NCBI GenBank assembly: GCA_033220425.1
Contig: CM065646.1
Span: 1,247,501 to 1,311,500 of the forward strand
Direction: 5' to 3'
Source of the DNA: Lepraria neglecta
Taxonomy: Eukaryota > Ascomycota > Lecanoromycetes > Lecanorales > Stereocaulaceae
Length of the DNA: 64,000 nt
Positions 50,501 through 60,614 of this stretch are shown here, piece after piece; position 1 is the stretch's first letter, and each line of letters opens with the position of its first letter. The notes below the pieces were generated by a model. It was not told the DNA's origin. It saw only the letters and a list, made by a program, of their open reading frames with translations, and did no database searches. Made by a program: the position numbers and the translations under genes.

Positions 50501-51707
50501 GGAATTACTTGGAAGTTTTGCAATTTGCCCCTCGAACGACGGCATGAGGCCCCATAATCCTGTCCAAAACTTATTCCTCACAGGCGCAACCGGATACCTC
50601 GGGTCTTCCATCCTGCAGCAGCTCATGGCGAGGCCTACCGTACGTGTGTTCGCACTCGTGCGTTGTCCTACCGAGTCGTTGGGCCTAGAACGCATAATGA
50701 CTACCGCCATTGCCAACGGTTGGTGGCAAAACTCGTACACCTCCAGGATCTACGTCTGGAGAGGTGACCTCAAAGATGACAATCTCGGGCTGGGCGACTC
50801 TGAGCTCCGAATCCTGCGCGGGCAAACTGATCCACGAGATGTTTGCATCCATGCCATCATACACAATGGAGCTAGAGTGCACTACAGCTCCGACTACCAG
50901 ACTCTCAAACCCACCAACGTAGTCTCGGCTGTCGAACTGCTAAGAATCACGGCCACTTCTGCTCATATATCGGCCTTTCTCTTCGTTGGCGGGGGAGAGA
51001 AGCCCAACGCGAACCACTCCACTCTTCACCCCTCCTCCGACTCCACCCAACTGCGCTCAGCGGGCGGCTACACACAAACGAAAGTAGTCGCCGAGCACCT
51101 CGTGCGAGAATGCGTCACGCTCTCGCAATTTCGGAGCAAACGTCTTCACATAGTCAAACCCGGCTACATAATCGGCTCGCCCACCAATGGCATCGCAAAC
51201 CAGAGCGATTTCATCTGGCGGCTGATCGCCGGATGCATCGAAATCGGAGCGTACAATGTTGACGAAGAAGCGCACTGGCTGTTCATCGCGGACGTGGATC
51301 GAGTAGCTCGCGCAGTGGTGTCTTGGGTCTCGAACGGCGACGATGAGAGACCAGAGCGTAGCGACAGAAGTATAGAGAGGGTGCTGGACGGCCTGCGCTT
51401 TTCCGATATCTGGAGAACTTTGTCCGAGGATTTTGGATACCACTTGAAAGGCGTAGGACACGAAGAGTGGATGGCCTGCCTGCGAGATAAGATTTTGGAG
51501 GCGCAGGAAAGACATTTGCTATTCCCGTTATTACACGTGCTAGAGAGAGATGGGGCGAATATTGGGGAGAAAACTGGGCCATTTACAGAGGTTCGTGGTC
51601 CGAAGCTTGCGTTGAGGAGGAATGTGAAGTATTTGATTGACGTCGGGTTCTTTCCGAAGCCGGCAGAGAAGAAAGACGAGGGAGCTCCAAATGGCTCTTT
51701 TGGGTAG
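47533..51707 (+). CDS. NRPS-like enzyme, adenylation-thiolation-reductase (A-T-R), about 1287 aa
   Basis: It would activate a carboxylic acid as an acyl-AMP, load it on a phosphopantetheine arm and release it by NAD(P)H reduction as aldehyde or alcohol. Exon 1 47533-48030 and exon 2 48342-51707 join in phase across a 311-nt GTAGGT...ATTAG intron; the intron length makes this junction the least certain point. Residues 1-230 resemble the N-terminal starter region common in fungal NRPSs. The adenylation domain follows with LFTSGSTGQPKG (about 396), FDVAIMD, IYGPAEAG (about 527) and GRKDSQIKLRGQRIEPGE (about 641). The carrier domain has IGIDSIQ with the acceptor Ser near 822. The reductase has GATGYLG (about 913) and the catalytic pair in YTQTK (about 1076). 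By eye the specificity positions read DVMTAGIIVK; the leading Asp suggests an alpha-amino acid. No complete condensation domain was found. Confidence 0.88.
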
Positions 51708-52417
51708 GGAACGTGCTCAGGTGGCGTTGTTGTAGTGTCTTACGTGTCGTGTTTTAATTCTCCCTATTGCAATTTGGTTTTATCTTATAGAGCGCTAGGT
51801 AACTACGTTAAGGATGGGTGAAGTAATCAGAATGGCTTTACGGCATCCTTAATTGAACATCGCAATCCAAAGAGATGCATCTGTCAGACCCACTTCCACA
51901 CATCATGGAGCGGATCGGGGGATCGGTTGGGGAGGAGTGGTACGGTCGACGAAAAATGAGACGCCGGTCGGAGTTTAGGAAGCGGTGGCAAAGAACATAG
52001 AGTACACATTATAGGTGAGTATCCTGCTTAGACCTAGATGAAGGATTGAAAATGTTGTGAATGATGGAGGGTTAGAAGGGAGGAGTGATTTTTGAATGAA
52101 GGATAAAAGTGAACAGAAAACATTGTGGGAGATCATCGTCGCATCTATTATCCTTTTAGGTCTTGAAATTATTGTGTGGTCCTCTAGACGTGAGCAAAGT
52201 GTATCTGGAATAACATGTGAAAGGATAAAAGAAAGAGTTTTAAACCGCTCTCTGCACAAACCCTTCAATCTCAAGAAAGTTCTATGTAACTTTTCAAACC
52301 CCTAAGCCTCCTCCCACTTTCCTCTATCAATAATTCGATAATCTCTTTCACATCTTCAGTCTCAACATCTCCTCCTCCCGAGCTTTCTGGCTTTTCTTCC
52401 CATCGATATCCGCACTC
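51708..52417. other. Convergent 3' region between NRPS-like and GT2 genes
   Basis: About 700 bases between convergent genes. Small frames are present on both strands but none has a recognisable domain. It is taken as 3' UTR and spacer. Confidence 0.55.
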
Positions 52418-54732
52418 TTACCAGGGCGCAAAACAAACCCAAATAATCAAAACTTCACAAGCAAGCTCAACCACCCATCCAACCCCACCTTCATTTGGCT
52501 CCTTTCTCCTTCTAGGTCGTTTGACCCCATCTCTGTCCTCTTCAACGAGTCCATCCCAACGAGGCGTCATAGGCGGCCAAATCATATACATTACCGGCTT
52601 AGCGACCCCGATCACAAGCGCCAACTCCCTGACCAGAAAGGCCGGAAACGGAAAATGATGGTACGGGCCATCGCTCGACGGACGAAGGCGGCAAAAGAGA
52701 GGGAGAAAAGCATAGAGGGAGTAGAGGGCGCAAAGGAGGATATCCATTCTGGCAAGGCGAGAGCGGAGCGGAGCGCGGTGGAGGCTGGAACGTTCGTTTG
52801 TCTCGTCTGAGATGGTGCCGCAGACGGCGAATTGTGGGGTTTGGGATTTTCTGGCGAGGGGAAGGAGTGCAAGGAGGGCGAGGAGGCAGCGGTAGGCTGA
52901 GTCTGGATGGGGACAGGGATGGTAAGTGGGTGCGCTTGTACTGCGGAATGGAGATGAGGTATCGTTTGGGGAAGTCAGGAGAGGGAGGGGTGAACGCTGT
53001 GAAGAGATCTTGGGTGAGGGAAGGAGAAAGATGAAAATTACCGAGTTAAGATGGCCGTAAATGGAGGATTGGGTATGGAAAAGAAGGTGAAATTGGGTTA
53101 CTCACAAGGCGCCGACCACATTTCCTGGCTATGGATATTTGCCACATGCGAGAGGTTAAGGTGCTTGTACGTGAGGTAGACACGAAGAGTGCGAGTCATA
53201 TGAGTAGCCAGGAAAAGAGTCTGAGCCCAGAATATGAATGGTCTATGCTTGTTGGCGATAGAAAGTAAATCGTCATCAGCGCCGGGTGTTGGTATTAACG
53301 CCAGGGGTAAAAGGACCATTCCCAGAACCGTGGTGAGAGGGGAGTAATCGCGGATGATGTATATCATGTTGACGGCTCTTACAGAGGGTTTCATACGGGA
53401 TGTGAGGGTCGAGGCGGATAGGTAGGGTCCCAATCTTTGATGAACTTCAAGACCGGCGTCCGTCTTTGCCAACTAGTCAGTTGATATCGAGTCTCATGGA
53501 TACGGAAAAGAATCCAAAGACAGGAGGAGAGCAACGTTCAAAGGTGCTAGACACAACACAAACATACCCAGCGCATCCGCTGCTTCATCGCAGCCGTCAT
53601 TGATTCTGGCGCAAGTCCAGTCTGCAAAAATGAGCGAACAAATACGACGTCCCAGCCGGCGCCGGTCAAGATCGCGGAGCACATGTAGTCTTCCCCAGTA
53701 TAAGCCAGCGGCCACCCACCAATCTCCGCAATGGCACTACGCCTGGCAACGTATCCGGTGCCGGTACACATAGGAGCGCCCAGACAATCGTTGAGTAGTT
53801 CTTGCACGGTGAAGTAGATGTCGAAATCGGCTTGTTGGCCTAAAGGGTCGGATGAGGGGACGTTATAGTAGCGCTACAGAGACAGAAGTCACGAATGAGG
53901 AAGGTTTTGGCTACTTGAGGGTTGCATAATGGGGAAAGGGGTTGTGGAGGGGCAGGAACTGTTGAGTATGGTTATCTCTTACCTGCGGGCCACACGCAAT
54001 CGCCACCTCCTCTCTCAAAAGCAGATGTGGAACCATCTGTCTCAGCCAATTCGGCTCTGGAATCATGTCGGCGTCGAGGCCGGCCAAGAGCATTGATCCT
54101 TCTCCCAAGCGCTGGCTCTGCTCGATGCCGAATCGGAGGTTACCTGATTTGAAATACGATTGTTGGCCAGGCATTACAGTACGTGATAAATAAATAACTT
54201 GTGGACCGGCTACTCTGTTGAGACGTAGCTTTAGAAGATCAACGGCATGTCTCAGATCAGCATCATGGCTGTCGTCGAGGACGAAGATGCGGAACTGCTC
54301 CGGTGGATAGTCCTGTGCTGCCGCGGCGGCCACGGTGTTGATAATCATGTCAGCCGGCTCACCGCAGGACGTGATCATGATGTCTACGGATGGGGCCACC
54401 CGACCATGTAATCGATAACTGGGCCGAGGGTGGGCAGCTTTGCCGGTGCAGAGGGCGAGGCCGATGTTGCCAGCCGTGAGGACCTCAGGGATGGCAAGAA
54501 GTAAATCGCACAGTGCTGCGATCCAGATTTTCCAAGGCACATGTGATCCATCCTGTTGGATTTGGTAGGCCAATGCGAAGTGCGTGATCATGTGAAGGAG
54601 CCAGAGGGTCCATGAGAGGAAATGCAAAACACTGAAGGCATTCAGGTAGACCTCAAATGGAAACAGGACTGCTGGCGTTTCATGGAGTGTGTATGACTCT
54701 CGCTGGATCTCAATGGCCTTCGATGTCGACAT
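52418..54732 (-). CDS. Membrane glycosyltransferase family 2, cellulose-synthase-like, 633 aa
   Basis: A GT2 enzyme that transfers sugars from nucleotide-sugar donors, usually making polysaccharide or a glycosylated product at a membrane. Four exons fitted: 54732-53983, 53873-53568, 53472-53106, 52896-52418, giving 633 codons in frame. The N-terminus has two membrane segments (about residues 25-60 and 70-100). Catalytic motifs follow: VDIMITSCGEP, IFVLDDSHD, LLAGLDADMIPEPNWL (DxD), then TGEDYMCSAILTGAGWDV and KQRMRW (the QxxRW motif) with TDAGLEVH after the second intron. Several more membrane segments follow, including WPPMTPRWDGL near the end. All motifs of a working processive GT2 are present. 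The last intron (209 nt) is the least secure. Such single-subunit enzymes occur in fungal polysaccharide synthesis, so a role in the cluster product is unproven. Confidence 0.85.
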
Positions 54733-55279
54733 TCTACACTAAGCACTGGTGGAGGACTTGGGAATTCCATACGCCCACATTCTGAGGCTCTACGTTGCGC
54801 GTAGGTGTCGGGGAGGGTCAGAGTGACTACCTGTCATTCGCATTGTATTCTGTTCCGTTTCTCCTTCATTCTCCATAGCGAGTATCGGAGCATCATCGTC
54901 CGAGGATAAACGAAGGAATGGCTATCTTAGTAGCGTTTAAAGCCGCGATACGGGCTTCTCTTTGTGCATTTACTAAAAGCACTAGTCTTGGCGTATTTTA
55001 CACATGTAGCTAGTTCATGCACCTAGAAATCTACGACAATGATGGAGAGACCGGAGTCCTCCGGGACTAGAAAAGAGAAACTACCGTATCCTTGTAGCCC
55101 ATGCACGTCCCAGCCGACAGACGATGCATTGAATGGCTTGGCATGGCACGAATGAAGCCGCGCTCGGACTCCATCAGAGGTCCAAGCGGACGAGCCTTTG
55201 GGAAGAGATTTCTTATGGATCACCAACAATCATTCCTTCATTCGAACTTTTGGAAAAGAAGCGCGAGCAGAATTTTGAC
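54733..55279. other. Divergent promoter region between GT2 and methyltransferase genes
   Basis: About 550 bases upstream of both genes. An in-frame ATG at 55133 could extend the methyltransferase by 49 residues. No other gene was recognised. Confidence 0.6.
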
Positions 55280-56038
55280 ATGAATGTCAACCCGACCTCA
55301 CTCGACCAAGCCCCGGTACCGGCCACAACAGAAAAAGGCCTTTCATTCATGAGCTCCGAGCGTGCAAGGTTCACCTTCCGGCACTATTGGTTCGACGAAG
55401 TAATCCGCGCAGACTGGGAGCGGCTCACCCAGCCTCTGCATGGCAAGAAGCTGCAGGTGCTGGAGATCGGTTGCTTCGAAGGCGCGTCAACGACATGGAT
55501 ACTGGACAACCTCATGAGCCACCGGGAGTCAACGCTGACGAGCATCGATACCTTCGAAGGTGGGATGGAGCATCAAGAAGGCGACAAAGCCAACAAGTAC
55601 GATATCGCATCGCTAGAGGGTCGTTTCCGCGCGAACGTCGCCAAATGCGAGCATGTGGGCAAGTTGGAGGTTATGAAAGCCAGGAGTGACGACGCCCTTG
55701 TGGAGCTAAGAGGGAAACAGGCCCAGTTCGACTTCGTATACATTGATGCTTCACACGTTGCCATCGATGTACTGCACGATGCCGTGATGAGCTGGCGAAT
55801 GCTGGCTATGCATGGGAAGATGGTGTTTGACGATTTCACGTGGAAGGGGTATTTAGAGGATTGTTATAACCCTCGCATTGCCATCCAGTCTTTCCTTCAC
55901 TGTGCAGCGCCAGAGGTCGAGACCAAGCGGGTCGAAAGTCAGATATGGGTGACTAGGGTGCCCAACCATACGCACCCAACTCCTAACCCTGACCCTGCTC
56001 ACTACTATTGGGACGAAGATGCCGGCTTGAAGCTGTAG
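55280..56038 (+). CDS. Class I SAM-dependent methyltransferase (Methyltransf_24 type), 252 aa
   Basis: A Rossmann-fold methyltransferase that moves the methyl group of SAM to a small molecule. It shows motif I LQVLEIGCFEGASTTW, an acidic residue after strand 2 (TSIDTFEGG), QFDFVYIDASHVAIDV (motif with Asp), and MVFDDFTWKGY, an acidic pair often used for metal or catalysis in this family. The length is usual for the family, and the frame is uninterrupted with no intron needed. I chose the ATG at 55280 (MNVNPTSLDQ); an in-frame ATG at 55133 would give 301 residues, but its first 49 residues look like leader sequence. It is divergent from GT2 and followed 256 bp later by the PhyH gene, also on the + strand. 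O- or N-methylation of the cluster product is inferred. Confidence 0.85.
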   Translation: MNVNPTSLDQAPVPATTEKGLSFMSSERARFTFRHYWFDEVIRADWERLTQPLHGKKLQVLEIGCFEGASTTWILDNLMSHRESTLTSIDTFEGGMEHQEGDKANKYDIASLEGRFRANVAKCEHVGKLEVMKARSDDALVELRGKQAQFDFVYIDASHVAIDVLHDAVMSWRMLAMHGKMVFDDFTWKGYLEDCYNPRIAIQSFLHCAAPEVETKRVESQIWVTRVPNHTHPTPNPDPAHYYWDEDAGLKL

Positions 56039-56294
56039 AAAATCAGGATGTAGACACTGGAAATGATAAATCGGTGGTGCTTTTAATCTCCAAGCCGTAT
56101 TTAAGTAACAGACATCTCTCCATCGTAGCATATTTCATTGAGAGCAGCTGCCACAAAGAGCCTAGCGACCTCTAGAGCGGCGCCGTCGCAGCCCCGTAAT
56201 GGATAATTTCTAGCACCACAGAACAAACCAATGATTTCCAGCCAAAACTCTTCCCAAAGACGAAACAAAGTCAAGGAAAGCTTACCATAGTATC

Positions 56295-57476
56295 ATGGCT
56301 CGCCGCGTATCTTTGCATGACGTAGAAACAGCAATCAGACTGATCGAAGAAGACGGCGGCGTCATTCTAACCGAATTTTCCACTATCGCAGACGTAGAGC
56401 AAGTGAACAAAGACGCCTTGCCATATATCTCGGCCATCAAAGCGAACGTTTGTATCCGCAAATAGAACCCACCTACCCCACCCGTCCTCCTCACAGACTC
56501 ATAGCATCTCATCCCATGGGAAACCAAACAACTGACATCTGGTCAATCCAGCGAGCAGCACAGTCCCTTCCTCCAGAGACAACCCGCTGCACACGACTCT
56601 TCGGGCTGAGCGTCACTGGGCGTGAAACCTGGCTGCAACAAAGGCCCTTGCTCGATATTATTCACCACTTCCTACGCACCATCACCAAACCATACCACTG
56701 GAGAGAGGATGGCGTGGGGAATTTAGCGACTGATCCCATTCTCTCAGCCGCGGCGACGCTGGACATCGGCCCCGGAGTGAAGGCGCAGGGATTGCACCGA
56801 GATGATTTTATCTGGCAGAAAACACATGAGATAGAGCAAGAGAGATACCTGCCAGACTCAGATGTGGGCATCGGTCTACTTGTTGCTGGAGTGAAGACGA
56901 GGGCGGAAAACGGGGCTACTTTGGTAAGGTTGCATGATTGCTTGCTTGCCTCCTTCCTTCCTTCAATTACTTCCAGAAAGAGCACCGAGGGCAAGAGAGG
57001 TGCCACTATCAGGGGATTCTCGATCTAGAGATGCTAATGAACCACCTTAGTTCGTGCCCGGATCTCATTTGTGGGCCGATTCGAGGCTACCAAAGGCAGA
57101 GGAGGCGGTGCCGGTTGAGATGGATGTGCGAGAAGCTTTCTTGTTCCTGGCGTCGGCAGTGCATGCAGGGGGTACAAATACGACAAAGGATAGTAGGACC
57201 GTGCACGGCTTCTTCTTCTGCCGGTCATACTTGCGACCAGAGGCATGTCCCTTGCTCCTTCTTTGATTCTTTGACTCACCGACATGGCATTAATTTGGCC
57301 AAGGCCCGCTGACTGGCAGTCAGGAGAATCAACATCTGTGGTGGACTCGAGAAGAAGTGCAGCAATGGTCTGTTGCGGCGCAGAAGCAGGCTGGATATCT
57401 CATCGACCATCCTTTTCTCGGATACTGCGATGAAACCGATCCGATCAAGCTCTTCCGAGCAAACGATCAGACTTGA
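56295..57476 (+). CDS. PhyH-family Fe(II)/2-oxoglutarate dioxygenase, 289 aa
   Basis: A phytanoyl-CoA-dioxygenase-like enzyme of the kind used for hydroxylation, epoxidation or ring rearrangement in fungal secondary metabolism. Four exons: 56295-56447, 56552-56923, 57051-57242, 57324-57476. The frame then runs DGGVILTEFS, LPPETTRCTRLFG, TLDIGPGVKAQGLHRDDFIW with the iron-binding His and Asp, GLLVAGVKT, NGATL|FVPGSHLWAD across intron 2, FLFLASAVHAGGTNTT with the distal His, HGFFFCRSYLRPE|ENQHLW across intron 3, and DHPFLGYCDETDP. Intron 3 starts with GCATGT, a GC-AG intron. The first junction was picked because its branch site (CTGAC) and phase fit; the nearer CAG at 56496 gives a stop. The protein looks intact and of usual length. 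Confidence 0.87.
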
Positions 57477-57842
57477 AGTTTTGAGGTTGCCCTTGAAAAT
57501 GGTACGGTTGAAGTAGACTGGTGTGATTTTGGTTTACTTTCTTTTATAAATTGACCGGATTTTATCATTCATTGTAGGATGAATAGCCATGGCTTGCGCT
57601 GTTCACATCACACCGCCTCGGGTTGGCCCTGCATCATGATATCCTCAGATATACCTAGATATACGCAGGGCTGCGTATTTCGTGCCCAGAGCGTTCCAGG
57701 CCAGCCTGAGGTGGTTCGGTCTGCCGAGCTTTCAGTTTCAAGCTAGGGAAGGGAACAATGACCACTTGCTGTAAAAAGTTCTCCACCTCTTCCCTTCCAA
57801 AAGACCACGAATCTACTCTTACCATTCTGTAAAAGAGCCACG
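57477..57842. other. Intergenic region, PhyH to NmrA-like gene
   Basis: 366 bases between two + strand genes, with a run of T-rich sequence (57530-57580). It probably holds the 3' UTR and a promoter. No gene was recognised. Confidence 0.6.
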
Positions 57843-58986
57843 ATGCCTCGTACTCGCCAAACCATAGCCGTCGCCGGCGTAGGCGACCTCGGCAAGTACA
57901 TATGCGAAGAGCTGCTCACATCCAGCGATTTCTCCGTCATCGTGCTTTCGCGAGTCGTTAGTCCAAAGAGCCCCGATCTCCCCGTGGTCATCCCTCTCAG
58001 CTCATGCTGACGATTTGTGTATCCAGTCAACGCACGCATGGTGCTCAGAGCGTGAAATCCCCATCTACACGACCGACTACACGAGCGCCTCGGTGCTGTC
58101 CATCCTCAACACGACACACGCAAGAGCCATAATCTCCTTTATTAACATCGCAACGCCCCTCTACATAGAGGTCCACGCCTCCCTCCTCGCCGCCTGCCAG
58201 AAGTCTCATACCTGCAAGCGCCTGATCCCCTCGGAATGGATCGGCGACAGCGAGACATATCCTTTGAAGCCGGATTACTACGCCTCAACCCGCGATCCAT
58301 TTCGCAAAATCCTGAGAGCGCAAGACGAGGTCGAGTGGACGCTATTCAATCCAGGTTGGCTAGCTGATTACTTTCTGCCGAGGGGGAAAACTTATATAAG
58401 TCCCATACCTGACAAATTCCCTGTAGATCCGAATGGGTGGCGCGCCTGTATCAGGGGCTCAGGGGAGGAGATGCAGAGTTGGACTTGTGGGAGGGAGATA
58501 GGGAGAGCAGTGGTGGAGTTGTGCAGAGCGGAAGAATGGGTGAGTGGGAATTTGACAAGCGCCGCAGACACAATCCCTCTTTGGCACATTGTTGAAACTT
58601 TGACATAGGAGAACGTCACTTATGTAGCTGGTGAGTGGAGCACCTTCAATACCGCTGTCAAAGTCATGGAATCACACTACGGTACCTTCCAACTTTACTA
58701 TCTAAATGTCATTGCTTTGTTGATCTAGATCGTAACAGGTTGGCTACTGCCGATTACTCACAAGCCTGTAGAAGATATCCAGTTTTCGCTTGAGATGCAT
58801 ACGAACAATGGGGACGACGACTTTGAGGCACTGGAATTGGCGCAGGTCGAGGAGATGATGATCATGGGGTATATGGCCTGCCCCAAAGAGAAGACGATGA
58901 GGCAGCAGCAGAAGTATTTTGCAGACTTGAAATCCTCAGACTTAGAACAATTATTGACATACGCCGACGGTGTTGATTTCGTATGA
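57843..58986 (+). CDS. NmrA-like / isoflavone-reductase-like NAD(P)-binding protein, 314 aa
   Basis: An atypical short-chain dehydrogenase family member. Such proteins either reduce small molecules with NADPH or act as redox sensors. Four exons: 57843-57953, 58027-58539, 58609-58681, 58739-58986, all introns GT-AG (58-73 nt). The N-terminus has a nucleotide-binding strand-turn IAVAGVGDLGKYI (a GxGxxGxxI variant of the usual glycine motif). The middle shows FINIATPLYIE, KRLIPSEWIGD and WTLFNPGWLADYFLP. The C-terminus has ENVTYVAGEWSTFN, then EMMIMGYMACPKEKTMRQQQKYFADLK, and ends GVDFV, the usual tail of this family. Its 3' end is 89 bp from the convergent VOC gene. A reductive tailoring role is inferred from the neighbourhood. 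Confidence 0.85.
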
Positions 58987-59075
58987 TAACGAATCAGTGT
59001 ATGTAGTGGATTTTTCGTTGCTAGCAAGTTCCGAAACAGTAGGGTCTCAACGGAATGAGATCCATACCCATCCTT

Positions 59076-59687
59076 TCAAGATTGCGATGTCGCCGCCGCT
59101 TTGGATGGAAACCATTCATCCGGCTCTGGATATTGCCAATCACCCGCAAATTCAATCGTCTCAAAGCATGTCCTCGTCTCTTCGCTCTCGAAGAACCCGA
59201 AATGATTGTCCCCCATCCAGCTGCCTCCTTGCGCGAGCTCAAAGCCCCGCTTCTTAAATTCTTGCACTCGCTCCTCCATAGGAAGGTTGTTGCAGTCGTA
59301 TGCAATGTGATGAATCCCCTCACCGTGTTGTTCTAGAAACTCCTGAAATATCGAGGGGCCGGCGACGGGTTGGATCACTTCGTAGACGATGCCGTTGGGC
59401 GTGATGTCGGCGTAGCAGAACCGGAGGGTGAAGTCGCTGAACTGACCACGGTACGTCTGGTTGCGCGTGTTGGAGGGATCACATGTGTAGACTCGCCATG
59501 GTCCGATGCCTAGTGTCGAGAGACCTGCGAGGGTGCGCTTGTAATCTTGTGTTACCTAGGAGATTTCACATCAGCAGGGGGTCTCATCCCAGACTGAAAC
59601 GGCCTTGGTGGATTGTGGGGCTTGCTATACAATACAGAACTCTATTGGTTTACCGAGGAAGGAAGGAGCAAGTGTAACCGCTGCCAT
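59076..59687 (-). CDS. VOC superfamily protein (glyoxalase / ring-cleavage dioxygenase fold), 178 aa
   Basis: Vicinal oxygen chelate fold proteins use a metal for isomerisation, epimerisation, C-C cleavage or ligand binding. Two exons, 59687-59631 and 59555-59076, join across a 75-nt GTATAG...CCTAG intron to give MAAVTLAPSFLGKPIEFCIV|TQDYKRTL. Then come GLSTLGIGPWRVYT, RFCYADITPNGIVYEVIQP, GIHHIAYDC (metal-ligand His region) and GGSWMGDNHFGFFESEETRT. It resembles fungal VOC proteins found in secondary-metabolite clusters and methylmalonyl-CoA-epimerase-like proteins. It is convergent with the NmrA-like gene. The substrate is unknown. Confidence 0.83.
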
Positions 59688-59991
59688 TGTTATTGATGCG
59701 AGCGAAGTTGCTGCTCTTCACTCAGTCACTGGTCCAGAGGGCAGCCCAACAGCGATCTAGAGGATGGCAGGATGCATCCGGGAAAGACCGGGTGATGGTG
59801 CATCGAAAGAAGGCGCAGTAAGTTCGGCCGCCCTATGTAGGCTTATCCACACCGTCTCGGAGGATCTCCTGTCGTAAAAGCCACAATTTGGAGCACCCAC
59901 GAAGGCGCATGGAGAAGGCAACCACTGTACGATCGAGATGGGGTGAAAGGATGAGATGGAAGCGCGTCGCAAAGAGCTGGTTGCCTCAGTA
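59688..59991. other. Upstream region of the VOC gene
   Basis: About 300 bases up to the MITE left end. It presumably holds the VOC promoter. Nothing else was recognised. Confidence 0.5.
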
Positions 59992-60441
59992 CCTCAGACG
60001 TGGCCCGCCAAGCCTGCTGACTACGCAGTTGGGGGGCAACGCGTCTGAGCGCAAAATCAAAAATTACGGGCGAATTTTGCTGTTTTCTCATCACAATACC
60101 GGATTTCTTATCACGCACACCAAATATCAGGACTCTCACTAAGCGTATTTTAAAACAACACAAATCTTGACCACTCGCAATCAGTATCTCACCACGGCCT
60201 ACAGAATTTTCCACCGAACGGCGCGTACTTTATATACATCTCAGCGCCGTTCGGTAGAAAATTTCTATACGCCGTGGTGGAATACTGATTACGAGTAGTC
60301 AAGATTCCTATCTTTTAAAAATTTAAAAAACGAAAAGCTGACAAAATTACGGAAGTTTGGGCTCAGACGTGCCGCCCCTATGCTGCGGAGTCAGCATCAG
60401 CTAACCCGAAGGGGCTTAGCGCCGGCTTGGCACGTCTGAGG
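59992..60441. mobile_element. Foldback MITE with TA target duplication (450 bp)
   Basis: The ends CCTCAGACGTG (59992) and CACGTCTGAGG (60441) are inverted and flanked by TA (59990-59991 and 60442-60443), the duplication used by Tc1/mariner-type elements. Further pairs lie inside: CCAAGCC against GGCTTGG, CGTCTGAGCGC against GGGCTCAGACG, and AATTACGG against its imperfect mirror. The center is a long hairpin (60164-60305). No protein is coded. CpA/TpG are retained, so it is not RIP-mutated. It lies between the VOC and second MFS genes, where it could act as a terminator-like or insulating structure. Confidence 0.82.
60164..60305. repeat. Long hairpin with about 61-nt arms inside the MITE
   Basis: The left arm runs from ATCTTGACCACTCGC to CCGAACGGCGC, and the right arm is its reverse complement with few mismatches, ending GAGTAGTCAAGAT. 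The loop is about 20 nt. Confidence 0.9.
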
Positions 60442-60614
60442 TATTGAGCTGGGCCCATCCTGGTCTCGCTTAGTAATACTAACTTCGTCTACAAACATCT
60501 TAGCGCTGAATTCAGTCCCCTAAACTCATTTTCCGCCGATGACTCCCCTCGCTCCCTCGCTCCCCTATTCTCTCACTGTCTCCCTAATGAGCGACAACGC
60601 GTCTGCTCTGAATT

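Noticed and set aside
56497-56551. Nearer 3' splice site (CAG at 56496) for the first PhyH intron
   Set aside because: Using it gives an early stop in the phase set by exon 1. The AG at 56551 has a CTGAC branch site and restores the family frame.
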